Source: Puteibacter caeruleilacunae (lineage in GTDB: Bacteria > Bacteroidota > Bacteroidia > Bacteroidales > Prolixibacteraceae). From it: a DNA stretch of 64,000 bases. The first letter of the stretch is position 1, and every line of letters starts with the position of its first letter. A program made the position numbers and the translations under genes. The notes under the pieces are model-generated. The model saw nothing but the letters and a program-made list of their open reading frames with translations, was not told the origin of the DNA and made no database searches. The stretch covers positions 62,001 through 126,000 of the forward strand of contig SJCO01000014.1 in assembly GCA_005217565.1 (NCBI GenBank), written 5' to 3'. This document shows positions 38,499 through 47,199 of this stretch, in pieces.

Positions 38499-38795
38499 TT
38501 GATTATGGGCGTTCCAGAACTAAGAGATGAACTACATGATTACATTCGCAAAGCGGATGAAGATTCTTTGATGAAGATTTATGAATTGATTCAAAAAATC
38601 CATGAGGCATGTGATGATACGGATGAGTTAAATGAACCTGAGTTTAGTTCATATGCTCTTCCTGGAGATCCACTGAGTGATGATGAATTCAAAAAGTGGA
38701 TCGAACATGCAGAAGATTCTCAATCAGTTAATTTCTCGGAAGCAAAATCACAATGGGCAGATCAAAAGAAAAATCTTCGCAAGCTTATTCGATGA
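38499..38795 (+). CDS. Antitoxin-like partner of the downstream RelE/ParE toxin
   Basis: This 98-residue acidic, helical protein begins MGVPELRDELHDYIRKADEDSLMKIYELIQ and has a DDxFKKWIEHAEDS middle part. No HTH or ribbon-helix-helix is evident, but position, size and the ATGA stop-start overlap with a RelE/ParE-type toxin gene identify it as the antitoxin by context. The N-terminal pattern (helical, LRDxLHxYI) is common among Bacteroidota antitoxins of this arrangement. Confidence 0.7.
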   Translation: MIMGVPELRDELHDYIRKADEDSLMKIYELIQKIHEACDDTDELNEPEFSSYALPGDPLSDDEFKKWIEHAEDSQSVNFSEAKSQWADQKKNLRKLIR

Positions 38796-39103
38796 GAATA
38801 ACAAAGAATGCCCTCCAAAACATCAAGGACATTACTGGCTATATTGCCTACATAAAACATCAACCGCTTAACGCTATTCGTGTAGGTGATAGAATTTTTG
38901 AGATAATTGAAAAAATAGAACAGAATCCATTGGGATTTCGAGAATGTGAAGAAATCCCAACAGTTGGTAAAATCTATAGAAAAGCCGTTTGTATGAGCTG
39001 GCTTATTATTTATAAGATTAAAGACAACGAGATAACGATTCTGGGTGTTATTCACGGAAGTCGCAAACGTTCTAATGTTCGTAATCTAAGAAAGATTAAA
39101 TAG
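38792..39103 (+). CDS. RelE/ParE-family toxin
   Basis: I place the start at the ATG at 38792, overlapping the antitoxin stop (ATGA) and giving MRITKNALQNIKDITGYIAY; a longer frame from 38753 lies inside the antitoxin gene. The 103-residue protein shows the RelE/ParE fold pattern: long N-terminal helices, NPLGFRECEEIP, then strands AVCMSWLIIYKIKDNEITILGVIHGSRKRSN. The family either cleaves mRNA at the ribosome (RelE) or poisons gyrase (ParE); the C-terminal IHGSRK is more common in ParE/RelE mixed groups, so the target is open. Confidence 0.83.
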   Translation: MRITKNALQNIKDITGYIAYIKHQPLNAIRVGDRIFEIIEKIEQNPLGFRECEEIPTVGKIYRKAVCMSWLIIYKIKDNEITILGVIHGSRKRSNVRNLRKIK

Positions 39104-39107
39104 GATC

Positions 39108-39548
39108 TTACTTCCACTTCCAAACCTTGTTACATGTAGTGCAATGGTAGCTTGACTTGAACATAGGAGAAAACACGCTAAGAATTGAATAGACGATTGC
39201 CTGTATTGCATTATCTCTTTTTAGCTTCACAATTGTAGTTGCTTTACAAAACGGGCAAGCAGATTTACTTGATGAATTCTCAACGAAAACAAACTCCGAA
39301 TCAGCATTAATTTTCCCTTCTTCAGTCTTGATATAGCCACCCTCTTTTAAGCATTGAATAGCACTAATTACATCCTCCTCATGCACCATTACTTTAACTC
39401 CACCAATGGCATCAGCATGGATATTATCAACCTGAGCAGTTAATTCATCCTTCAGCATAACCTCAAAGTCGTTGCGTTCAAGATGATTTTTAACCATGTG
39501 TGCGTCCTGATGATAGGTATATGATTGAATGATTGTCCAGTTACTCAT
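39108..39548 (-). CDS. DUF2007 protein with zinc-ribbon tail
   Basis: This 146-residue protein has an N-terminal DUF2007 (putative signal-transducing) domain, about 1-75: WTIIQSYTYHQDAHMVKNHLERNDFEV, a GGVKVMVHEED strand and AIQCLKEGGY. The C-terminal half has CPFC at about 98-101 and CTTCNKVWKW at the end, forming a likely zinc ribbon around a hydrophobic helix (AIVYSILSVFSPMF). The function is unknown. It converges with the toxin gene, 4 bases apart. Confidence 0.8.
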   Translation of the reverse strand: MSNWTIIQSYTYHQDAHMVKNHLERNDFEVMLKDELTAQVDNIHADAIGGVKVMVHEEDVISAIQCLKEGGYIKTEEGKINADSEFVFVENSSSKSACPFCKATTIVKLKRDNAIQAIVYSILSVFSPMFKSSYHCTTCNKVWKWK

Positions 39549-40009
39549 AATCTTTAGGGTTTTATTACATAATGTTCACTCAAATATAAGGTAAATAATC
39601 GAAACGACGATTTATCACACAATGAATACACCATTTGTGCTCGGCGAAATAACATTGCATTAGAATTGCTTGTTTCGCTTGATATCACTTGATTTATATG
39701 TAATTAGTCATTCGTTATTGTTGTTTGGATCATTTGTCATCGTTATTTGAATCATATGTCCATGATAGAAATGTAGTGATGTCTATATTTTTGAAAGCGT
39801 AAAGCAATTATGCAAACTTTATGAAAAGACTGATGTTCTTGATGCTGTGTTTAGGTATAATTAAAGCATTTACACAAGAAAGATGAGGATCTAAAGTTTG
39901 CCAATGAAAATATTGATAAATTTAACTTCTGGCCGACAAATACTATTTAGAAGCTATGAAGAGATATGCAGAAGTGAAAGAGTTTAACCCAACTAAGATA
40001 TTTTAAGCT
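39549..40009. other. Gene debris upstream of the BNR-propeller gene
   Basis: A frame at about 39821-39886 encodes MKRLMFLMLCLGIIKAFTQE, a signal peptide, followed at once by a stop. Further on, other frames read DLKFANENIDKFNFWP and YYLEAMKRYAEVKEFNPTKIF (ending near 40005), with stops and frame changes between. This looks like a small secreted protein that decayed. The rest of the gap shows nothing recognisable. Confidence 0.4.
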
Positions 40010-41566
40010 ATGCGTTTTGTTGTTATTATAAGTTTGTTGCAATTGTTGATGATTCCATCATACGGGCAGAGGCTGTCAGCATGGGATCATGGAAATGACG
40101 AGATCAAAGAATCAGTAACACTGCCGATTCTTTATCCTACAACCTTTACACGTGAGCGTGAGCTCTTCAATTATAATCCTCGTTTCTTTGCACAGAAAAT
40201 CTCTTTTATGCCTGATAATACTCCTGTAATGCGGTTTGGAGTGCAGGGCAAAATGGGGAATCATTGTTCTCAGTATCTTGGGAAATATGCTGGTCCTAAC
40301 AACTTTATTCAGTACTTGGGTAAAGATGGAAAGTGGTATACTACCGATTCACATGTTCAAGCAGTAAAGTCATACCTAAAGATGAGCAAGAATACTGAGT
40401 TGAAAGTGTATTCAGGAGAACGAGAATGTGATATGGTGGAATTTGATGATGCTGGAAATGCTTATACCATAGTTCGCGCAGACCTGAACGGTAAAATGAA
40501 AAGTTATTTCTTGTGTTCTATCGATTGTATGAAAAGCTGGCAGGTTATCCCTCTTGAACGAGGCGGAAACTTTCGTATAGAAGCCGATGGATTTCACAAT
40601 GACCGAAAGAATCCACCAGTGATTATCAATAAAATTAAGACTGGAATTCAACTGTTTATTCCGAAGTTAAGCAGAAAAGGAAAGATTACTCTTAAAGGCC
40701 CAATAATGTTAGCTAAAGAGCCTAAATCTCAATATCATGGCGTGATGGCAGGAGCAGGTAATGCCTCGATTACCGTGGGAGGTAGGACCTATGTTGTTTA
40801 TATGGTCAATGAAGAACGCAACGGAGTAAAGGGAGTTCCTCACTACATTGTAAGCTATGATCATAAGACAGGGGAGGTGTCAAAACCATTGTTTCTTGGG
40901 GAAAGTGGTCATCGTTTAGATGGACATAATTCTCCAGTGATTGCCTGTGATTCTCATGGATATCTTCACGTATTGCTAGGAACTCACTGGCATTCTATGG
41001 TTTACTTGAAGTCTGAAAAGCCTTTCAATTCTCAATCATGGGAGGCTCCTCAGTATGTAGAGGGAAATGGAAATAATCAGTGGAGTAGGAATGGAATCAC
41101 TTACCCGGGATTTGTAATCGACCATGAGAATACAATTCATTTGGTTGTTAGGGGACGAAATGCAGTATTCAAGAAAGAAGATACCGCAGATCCTGCAGAT
41201 AACAAAGATTGGCAAGATATTCTTGACTACGCCATGGTATATGTGAGAAAGAGAGAAGGAGGCGATTGGGAGAACAGGAAAGACCTGGTTACGCCTAAAC
41301 ATAAAGATTACAGCAACTGGTATCACAAAATATCAGTCGACCGAAAAGGGAATGTTTATGTTGCTTATTTGTACTATGCCCACAATTTGAATGAGAAAGA
41401 GGATGAAGCGTATGATCGTAGATGGCCTAACGAGACCGTGAAAGATGGAATTGTAAAGAGTAAGTATAGTGCGCACGATCCTGTTTTAATTCATTCAGTT
41501 GATGGTGGTGATACCTGGAAAATAACGCAAACACCCGATTTAGAACAAAGTATCAATAAAGAATAA
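40010..41566 (+). CDS. Exported BNR-4 beta-propeller protein, possible polysaccharide-active enzyme
   Basis: This 518-residue protein has a signal peptide (about 1-19, cleaved after SYG). The sequence is beta-strand rich throughout, with BNR/Asp-box-like elements (HSVDGGDTWKIT near the C-terminus) and the conserved core HGVMAGAGNASI, RLDGHNSPVIACDSHGYLHVLLGTHWH, AND WYHKISVDRKGNVYVAY. This fits the BNR_4 group of propellers, which includes carbohydrate-binding and, in PL24/25-type proteins, ulvan-lyase-like enzymes. The GTHWH and HNSP motifs look like catalytic or metal-binding residues. The exact activity is not established. Confidence 0.75.
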   Translation: MRFVVIISLLQLLMIPSYGQRLSAWDHGNDEIKESVTLPILYPTTFTRERELFNYNPRFFAQKISFMPDNTPVMRFGVQGKMGNHCSQYLGKYAGPNNFIQYLGKDGKWYTTDSHVQAVKSYLKMSKNTELKVYSGERECDMVEFDDAGNAYTIVRADLNGKMKSYFLCSIDCMKSWQVIPLERGGNFRIEADGFHNDRKNPPVIINKIKTGIQLFIPKLSRKGKITLKGPIMLAKEPKSQYHGVMAGAGNASITVGGRTYVVYMVNEERNGVKGVPHYIVSYDHKTGEVSKPLFLGESGHRLDGHNSPVIACDSHGYLHVLLGTHWHSMVYLKSEKPFNSQSWEAPQYVEGNGNNQWSRNGITYPGFVIDHENTIHLVVRGRNAVFKKEDTADPADNKDWQDILDYAMVYVRKREGGDWENRKDLVTPKHKDYSNWYHKISVDRKGNVYVAYLYYAHNLNEKEDEAYDRRWPNETVKDGIVKSKYSAHDPVLIHSVDGGDTWKITQTPDLEQSINKE

Positions 41567-41618
41567 TTCATAGATAGGTTAGTTAATTAATGATCCACCT
41601 GATTTATCAGGAAAAGTG

Positions 41619-41656
41619 AAGGTCTGCTTCTTTTAGTTAGAAGTCAGACCTTTTTT
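41619..41656 (+). terminator. Terminator after the BNR-propeller gene
   Basis: AAGGTCTG (41619-41626) pairs with CAGACCTT (41645-41652), extended by CTTCT/AGAAG, and a T-run follows on the plus strand. Confidence 0.85.
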
Positions 41657-41663
41657 AAATTAA

Positions 41664-41697
41664 AAAACGGCTTAAGTGTAGCACGCCTAAACCGTTT
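41664..41697 (-). terminator. Minus-strand terminator after the NmrA-like gene
   Basis: AAACGGCTTA at 41664 pairs imperfectly with TAAACCGTTT ending at 41697. On the minus strand a run of T follows. It faces the preceding plus-strand terminator. Confidence 0.6.
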
Positions 41698-41719
41698 ATT
41701 AGCACTGAATTATTATTGA

Positions 41720-42541
41720 TTAAATTACATCTGCAAATGTTTTAGGCTCATTACCTGTTACTTCAACCACATCATTAGTGGTAGCTTCTAATAAACCTGC
41801 TTTTGCTAATGAGTAAAGCATCACAAGGTAGTCGGCCGAACTCTCCGGTACACCACTGTCCATTGCACCTTGTTTCATGTCTTCATCACTAAGTGAGATA
41901 TAATTGATCTCGGTACCTGTTGCTTGTGTAAAAAGCTTGGCAATCTCAAAATGCGACAATGCTTCTTTTCCTGTCAAGTTGTATGCTTTCTTGATATGAC
42001 TGTCATTCATGAACGATTCAACAACTACTGCAGCAATATCTTTGATGGAGATGAACGACAGTTTTCCTTCTCCTGCATTGGCAACAATTACATGACCTTG
42101 CTGAAGTGGCGCCGCAGCAAATCCTGATGTAAAGTTTTCAATAAAGAAATTTGGTCGCGTAAAAGTATAATAAAAATCGTCAGACATTAACTTGCGCTCA
42201 ATCTTTCTTAAGGGAGCCTCTTCATTGTGATCCACTCCTAACGCTGAATTAAAGACCACACGCTTGATTCCTTTGTCTTTTAGGGTATTAATAAAGGGTG
42301 ATAATCGTTTGAATGAATCAGCATCAAGCGATGGTGCCTGAAGAAAAACACTTGTTACATTTTCAAGTGCCTTATCGAATGTTTCTGGCTTATCGTAATC
42401 GAAGATTACATTCTCAACATTGGTTTCTTCGATGAATTTACTTTCATTACGAACTCCTGCAACAACTGCTTGCTTTTGCGCTAACTGACGAACGATTTCT
42501 CTTCCTAAATTTCCATTTGCTCCTATAACTAACGTTTTCAT
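41720..42541 (-). CDS. NmrA-like NAD(P)-binding oxidoreductase (atypical SDR)
   Basis: This 273-residue protein starts with the dinucleotide-binding motif VIGANGNLGREIVRQL (GxxGxxG). It continues with the SDR pattern VFDYDKPETFDKALENV, FNSALGVDHNEEAPL, FTRPNFFIENF and FISIKDIAAVV. It lacks the canonical YxxxK of classical SDRs, as expected for NmrA/QOR2-like members that act as quinone reductases or redox sensors. It is cytosolic. AraC and SDR genes lie upstream on the same strand but are separated by about 400 bases. Confidence 0.88.
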   Translation of the reverse strand: MKTLVIGANGNLGREIVRQLAQKQAVVAGVRNESKFIEETNVENVIFDYDKPETFDKALENVTSVFLQAPSLDADSFKRLSPFINTLKDKGIKRVVFNSALGVDHNEEAPLRKIERKLMSDDFYYTFTRPNFFIENFTSGFAAAPLQQGHVIVANAGEGKLSFISIKDIAAVVVESFMNDSHIKKAYNLTGKEALSHFEIAKLFTQATGTEINYISLSDEDMKQGAMDSGVPESSADYLVMLYSLAKAGLLEATTNDVVEVTGNEPKTFADVI

Positions 42542-42697
42542 CTTATTATGATTTTTTGATTAACTAAAACTTACGATGCAAATTTACGTGGAGCTAAAGA
42601 GGTAGAAAATGTAAAAACAGGTCAATAAATTGTAATCTTATGGGATGAGGTTTTTTATGAAGTAAAGACGCACTAAAACTCTTCTATAAGGTAATAT

Positions 42698-42850
42698 TTA
42701 TAAGGGAGTAACGAATTTGAATCCTTCTGTTCGTAAATCATTAAAGGTTTTACCTTTTCGAATGGATTCACGAATATACTTTTTACGCTCAACAATATGA
42801 ATCATTTTCTCTCGAAAATTTAACGTATTATGTTTCTTTGTCGTTGGCAT
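42698..42850 (-). CDS. Small basic protein of 50 residues, unrecognised
   Basis: Minus-strand ATG at 42850 to TAA at 42698 encodes a 50-residue basic, helical peptide (start MPTTKKHNTLNFREKMIHIV, end LRTEGFKFVTPL). The frame is free of rare-looking codons and has an amphipathic central part, ERKKYIRESIRKGKTFNDL, so it reads like a real protein rather than chance. The flanking gene upstream encodes an AraC regulator whose C-terminus ends 111 bases away. No family was recognised. Confidence 0.55.
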   Translation of the reverse strand: MPTTKKHNTLNFREKMIHIVERKKYIRESIRKGKTFNDLRTEGFKFVTPL

Positions 42851-42961
42851 TGTGTCTGTTCTAAAGTAACTGTCTGTGAAATCTTTTGCTTAGTATCTAC
42901 AAACTTACGAATCTCAGAAAATAGATGCAAACTTCTTTATATCATAATTAATCAATAAATC

Positions 42962-43840
42962 CTATAACCCAGAGATGCCCTGATTCTGATAAACCTTGGG
43001 TGACATGTCGGTTCTTGCTTTAAAGTATTTGGTGAAATTAGCCGGATCCTCAAAACCGATGGAATAGGCTATCTCCTTGATCGACATTCCAGAGTACGAG
43101 AGTAAACGTTTAGCTTCAAGAATAACCCGTTCTTCAATGAATTGTTTCGCAGTATTACTGGTGAATAGCTTAATAGCTGCATTAATCTGCTTAGGCGTGG
43201 CATTTAAACTCTCGCAGAAATCACTCACACGTAATTTATAACTGAGATCTTCTTCAAGTTTCTTACGGAACCTAAGGTATAGATCAAGAGAAGCATCACA
43301 GACAATGTCGGTTGTCTTGCGTTTCTCCCGTTCAATCAAAATGAGTAGATTCTTCAGCTGATTACGCAGCATAATACTTTGATCAAATGCATCAGGATTA
43401 TTCTGATCCTCCAGCATCGATTCTAATATACTCATAATTGCTGGCGTACTTTTTAACGCAACAGGTTGAAGCGTATGATTAAAGATGATGTATTCGTATA
43501 GGAAACGATAGTCCACCTCTTCTTTAATCAGGAATTCAGGAGTAAACAGCACGGCATACCCATCAGCATTATTTTGCGGATCAATCTCATATTGCTGAAC
43601 CTGTCCTGTAGCCACAGGAATAATGGTATTGTCAGAATAATCTATGGTATTAAAATCGACATGATGACGACCTTTCCCTTTGGTGAAGATAAGGATCTGG
43701 TAAAAACCTAAACGATGAACCTGCTGTGAAATCTCCTGTCGCTTTATTAGTATACGATGCAGGGGAACGATTTCAACGCCAAAGTCTGTCTTACGATTTG
43801 TAAAGTCATATTTAGGTATAGTACTATCAATCATCTTCAA
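42962..43840 (-). CDS. AraC-family transcriptional regulator
   Basis: This 292-residue protein has an N-terminal cupin sensing domain (about 25-110; FYQILIFTKGKGRHHVDF, NTIIPVATGQVQQYEI) and a C-terminal AraC HTH (about 190-285; YKLRVSDFCESLNATPKQINAAIKLFTSNTAKQFI, MSIKEIAYSIGFEDPANFTKYFKARTDMSP). It belongs to the group often flanking oxidoreductase genes and may regulate the SDR genes on either side. Target genes are inferred from neighbourhood only. The SDR gene upstream ends 63 bases before this start. Confidence 0.9.
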   Translation of the reverse strand: MKMIDSTIPKYDFTNRKTDFGVEIVPLHRILIKRQEISQQVHRLGFYQILIFTKGKGRHHVDFNTIDYSDNTIIPVATGQVQQYEIDPQNNADGYAVLFTPEFLIKEEVDYRFLYEYIIFNHTLQPVALKSTPAIMSILESMLEDQNNPDAFDQSIMLRNQLKNLLILIEREKRKTTDIVCDASLDLYLRFRKKLEEDLSYKLRVSDFCESLNATPKQINAAIKLFTSNTAKQFIEERVILEAKRLLSYSGMSIKEIAYSIGFEDPANFTKYFKARTDMSPKVYQNQGISGL

Positions 43841-43903
43841 TAATTTTAGGGAAAAGTAAGCAATTGAAGTTACTTTTCCCTAATTGTATAAGTAATTTTC
43901 TGA

Positions 43904-44779
43904 TTATTCTTTTTTCACGTTCAACATACCATCAATTCCAATCGATGAGTATAGTCCCTTTGTAACATTGTCAAGCATCTCATTATAAGGATTAATGGCA
44001 TCACCCATTCCTATAAAGTCGACAACCGTTCTGAAAGGCCGCTCACCATGAGGTGTATCCACCAAATCAGCAATTGCCACAGCTACCGTTTCAGGTTTCT
44101 GCGCAGGACTGTTGGCTAGTGTTTCACCAAATCCTTCGAAGAAAGCTTGAGGCGCTTTCATGAATTCACCATACGATTCATCTCTACTGTCATCGCTAGG
44201 TTGTATGAGGTTATGCATGAATTCAGTCTGGAAACCTCCAGGTTCAACGATACAAGACTCAATGCCAAAGCCCGATAATTCAACTCTGTAATTCTCGGCA
44301 AGAGCCTCAAGAGCCCACTTTGATGCATTGTAAGGTCCATAAAACGGTATGGTAACTCGTCCCAAAAGACTGGTCACAAAGAACAAGGCACCTTTCTGTT
44401 GTGCTCTTAAATGAGGGAGGACAGCCCTAAGTAATCGGTGTACACCAAATACATTCACTTCAAACAAGTAACGCATATCCTTGGGGGTAAAATGTTCCTG
44501 CATTCCAATAACGCCCACTCCAGCATTGTTGATTACAATATCGAGTCCGCCTAGCTTTTCAAGAACTTGTTCTACGCCAGCATTAACACTTTCGTCTTTG
44601 GTGACATCTAATTCTACCAGATGTATTCCCAGGGAGGATAATTCTGCAGCAACCTCCTCATTTTTGCCACCTGTCGATCGCATAGTTCCAACTATTTCAT
44701 GACCTCTCTCACGCATGAGTTTTGCAGCAAGATACCCAAATCCACTGCTTGCTCCGGTTATTAAAATTCGTTGTTTCAT
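43904..44779 (-). CDS. Classical short-chain dehydrogenase/reductase
   Basis: This 291-residue SDR has the N-terminal TGASSGFGYLAAKLM cofactor motif, NNAGVGVIG, the catalytic Ser in FFVTSLLGRV, and YNASKWALEAL with the YxxxK pair (Tyr and Lys). A PGGFxTEF segment follows. It reduces a carbonyl or oxidises an alcohol with NAD(P). The substrate is unknown. It precedes the AraC regulator on the same strand, a common arrangement for regulator-controlled reductases. Confidence 0.92.
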   Translation of the reverse strand: MKQRILITGASSGFGYLAAKLMRERGHEIVGTMRSTGGKNEEVAAELSSLGIHLVELDVTKDESVNAGVEQVLEKLGGLDIVINNAGVGVIGMQEHFTPKDMRYLFEVNVFGVHRLLRAVLPHLRAQQKGALFFVTSLLGRVTIPFYGPYNASKWALEALAENYRVELSGFGIESCIVEPGGFQTEFMHNLIQPSDDSRDESYGEFMKAPQAFFEGFGETLANSPAQKPETVAVAIADLVDTPHGERPFRTVVDFIGMGDAINPYNEMLDNVTKGLYSSIGIDGMLNVKKE

Positions 44780-44871
44780 ATCTAATGTGTTAAGATTAAA
44801 CGAAATATATGGAGCCTTTATGCTCCTCTATAATAACCAGAAAAACAGTAAAATGATTAATCGGTTCTATT

Positions 44872-46248
44872 TTATTTTGTATGCTCCAATATCCAATCGT
44901 TGATTATTTTAAGGGCCTTGGGCGAGAATGTTTGCTCAAGATTCATAGCCTCAGTAATCAGACCGGTCTCACATTCCTGAAACTGATGATTTAATCCCTT
45001 AAGCTCGATGATTGAATAATCAGTGTTACCTGCTTTTTCCAAGGCTGCTTTAATAGCTGCCTGATTTGTCTTACTTATAACAAGGAGATCCTTATCGCCA
45101 TTCAGAGAAAGCACAGGACAGGTTACATGCTCGAAATAATCAGCAGGATTACATCTTGTATTAAAGCGATTGTGTTCAGAAACCATTGCTGTCATTGCGA
45201 ATGCTACTACCAACTCAGACAGGTCATTGCCCAATTTTTTTGAATTCATCGATTTCATCTTTTCAAAATGACTACTTAGTGAGTCGCGAACTGTATTCAG
45301 ACTGATATCTTGTTCCAGTAATTTGTAGGTAAGGTCATGAAACTCCTTGGTTGCTTCGTAGTCTTCTTTAGACATATCCCCTAATTTCAGTCTTGTTTCT
45401 TTTTGTTGTAGAAACACCTCTTTCAGTTTAATACCTGGAGATCCCAGGAGAACTATAAAGTCTACATCTTTATTTTCAGAAGCACTTATGCCTGCAACTA
45501 CACCTCCTTCGCTGTCCCCAATGATGCCAATTTTCTGGGGATCAATTTCCTTACGATTAGCCAGAAACTGAATCCCTGCTGCAATATCTTTCGAGAAATC
45601 ATAAGGTGTAGATTCGAAGAAATTACCAGTTGATTTGTTCTTTCCACGGTCGTCGTAACGAAGAACAGCGATACCATTACGCGTAAGGTAATCAGCAATA
45701 ACATTGAATGGTTCATGGTGATATCCGCCTCCATTTCTATCAGAGGGCAGACTTCCTGAAACAATAATCGCTGCTGGAAATTTTCCACCTCCTTTTGGTA
45801 TCGTTAATGTTCCTGCCAATTGTACACTATCCTTTTTATTCTCGAAGGTAACATCCTCTGAAATATAAGGGTAGGGGCGCTTAGGAGTTTGTGGTCGGTA
45901 TAGCGGTTTGTCGCCTCTGCGAAGATCAATATCATATAATTGACCATCCCATTTAAAGGAACCGGTCATCAAATTAAGGTCATCGGTTAGTGAACCATTA
46001 AACTGAATTTTCTTGTCAGTTGAAGCCAGATTTACTGTCTCTCCGACCAGCGTACTGTCGCAAAATGGGCCAAACTCAGGGAATATCATCATTCCGAAAC
46101 ATTCATTATCGGTTTGCTTCATCACATTAAACCTTATCTCAAGGGTAGAATCTTTTAATTGGAGTTCTCCTTTCCAGAGGCCTTTGTAATCTTGGGAAAA
46201 TGTAGTTGTACTAATAAGTAATAGAAGTAGGAAAATTGATCTTTGCAT
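44872..46248 (-). CDS. Exported alpha/beta-hydrolase (esterase/peptidase-like) with N-terminal beta domain
   Basis: This 458-residue protein has a signal peptide (about 1-18), an N-terminal beta-rich domain (about 20-115; YKGLWKGELQLKDSTLEI) and an alpha/beta-hydrolase domain (about 140-458). The nucleophile elbow is GIIGDSEGG with Ser246. The oxyanion region is VSGSLPSDRNGGGYH. A catalytic His lies in LKGLNHQFQ and an Asp in LNGDKDLLVI. This layout is typical of periplasmic Bacteroidota hydrolases annotated as acyl esterases or S9-like. The substrate is unknown. Confidence 0.87.
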   Translation of the reverse strand: MQRSIFLLLLLISTTTFSQDYKGLWKGELQLKDSTLEIRFNVMKQTDNECFGMMIFPEFGPFCDSTLVGETVNLASTDKKIQFNGSLTDDLNLMTGSFKWDGQLYDIDLRRGDKPLYRPQTPKRPYPYISEDVTFENKKDSVQLAGTLTIPKGGGKFPAAIIVSGSLPSDRNGGGYHHEPFNVIADYLTRNGIAVLRYDDRGKNKSTGNFFESTPYDFSKDIAAGIQFLANRKEIDPQKIGIIGDSEGGVVAGISASENKDVDFIVLLGSPGIKLKEVFLQQKETRLKLGDMSKEDYEATKEFHDLTYKLLEQDISLNTVRDSLSSHFEKMKSMNSKKLGNDLSELVVAFAMTAMVSEHNRFNTRCNPADYFEHVTCPVLSLNGDKDLLVISKTNQAAIKAALEKAGNTDYSIIELKGLNHQFQECETGLITEAMNLEQTFSPKALKIINDWILEHTK

Positions 46249-46434
46249 TTGTTGTTGTTTTTATTTGATTTATTCTTTCTCAAAGGTAATGGGTTCTGGC
46301 CTTCAAAAAAGATGTATTTATCGAACGGCATGGATAGTTTATTGAACGGTAAATAGCTAGTGGAAGTGTTTATTCAGCTCATTCATGCTTATTCTCTTTC
46401 AAGCGTGTTGTTAAGGTAAAGTCGATTAAGCCGG

Positions 46435-46989
46435 CTAGTTTTGCGCAAGCTTTTGTGCTTGCTCGTCAAGCTGCTTCACAAGATAATCCTGAATGACAAC
46501 TGGTAATATTTTACGGGATATTTTCTGAGGCATATCTATTTTAATGGTAACATGATAATCTGATTTTACAACACTACTTGTCGTGTCTTTGTCATTGGTA
46601 ACAACAACATAATCAGTATGGCAGGTCCCTGTTAGATCGTATGTTTCAGTGGAGAGATCATACGATATAGAATCACAGAAAAGCTTGGTTGTACTATTAA
46701 TATTATTGGTGATTGTTTTTCCCGACGCGGCAAATATCTGCTTTACGCCTTTGTAATTCCTATTCATTTCAATAGGAAGTTTATAGTCCTCTAATCCTTC
46801 TGTATCGAATTTTATTTTTCTATTCTGATTGAATGATGAGATTGTTTTTTTAGAGTATTCATTACCATTTACAATAAGTTTTGCATCATTTTTTCCGTTC
46901 ATTTTGAAATCAACATCACCAGAAAAATTCACGATACATGAGTTGAAGATTAGCATTGCCGCAACGGCTAGAAGCAGTGTTCTGTACAT
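46435..46989 (-). CDS. Lipoprotein of unknown function
   Basis: This 184-residue protein has a lipobox (LIFNSCIVN, Cys18) and a beta-rich mature domain with a central region, SISYDLSTETYDLTGTCHTD, possibly forming a disulfide with the Cys in KLFCDS. An amphipathic C-terminal helix (LVKQLDEQAQKLAQ) ends it. No family was recognised. It is transcribed with no close neighbour (upstream gap 210, downstream gap 186 bases). Confidence 0.7.
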   Translation of the reverse strand: MYRTLLLAVAAMLIFNSCIVNFSGDVDFKMNGKNDAKLIVNGNEYSKKTISSFNQNRKIKFDTEGLEDYKLPIEMNRNYKGVKQIFAASGKTITNNINSTTKLFCDSISYDLSTETYDLTGTCHTDYVVVTNDKDTTSSVVKSDYHVTIKIDMPQKISRKILPVVIQDYLVKQLDEQAQKLAQN

Positions 46990-47199
46990 TTTATTGAGGT
47001 TTTAATTAGTTATTTGTTTTCGAAAAGCTAATTTACAAAAATGATGTTATTATGTATGTAAAAGTGTGTTAAATTATCAGCTTCAGATAAGAAAAGTTTT
47101 CATAATTTTAGTCGATGTGAATAATAGAATGTAAACGCCTCCGTTAAATCAATTACTGGAACTGTTTAGCAGTTTCAGGATTAATCAAAAATAGAAAGA

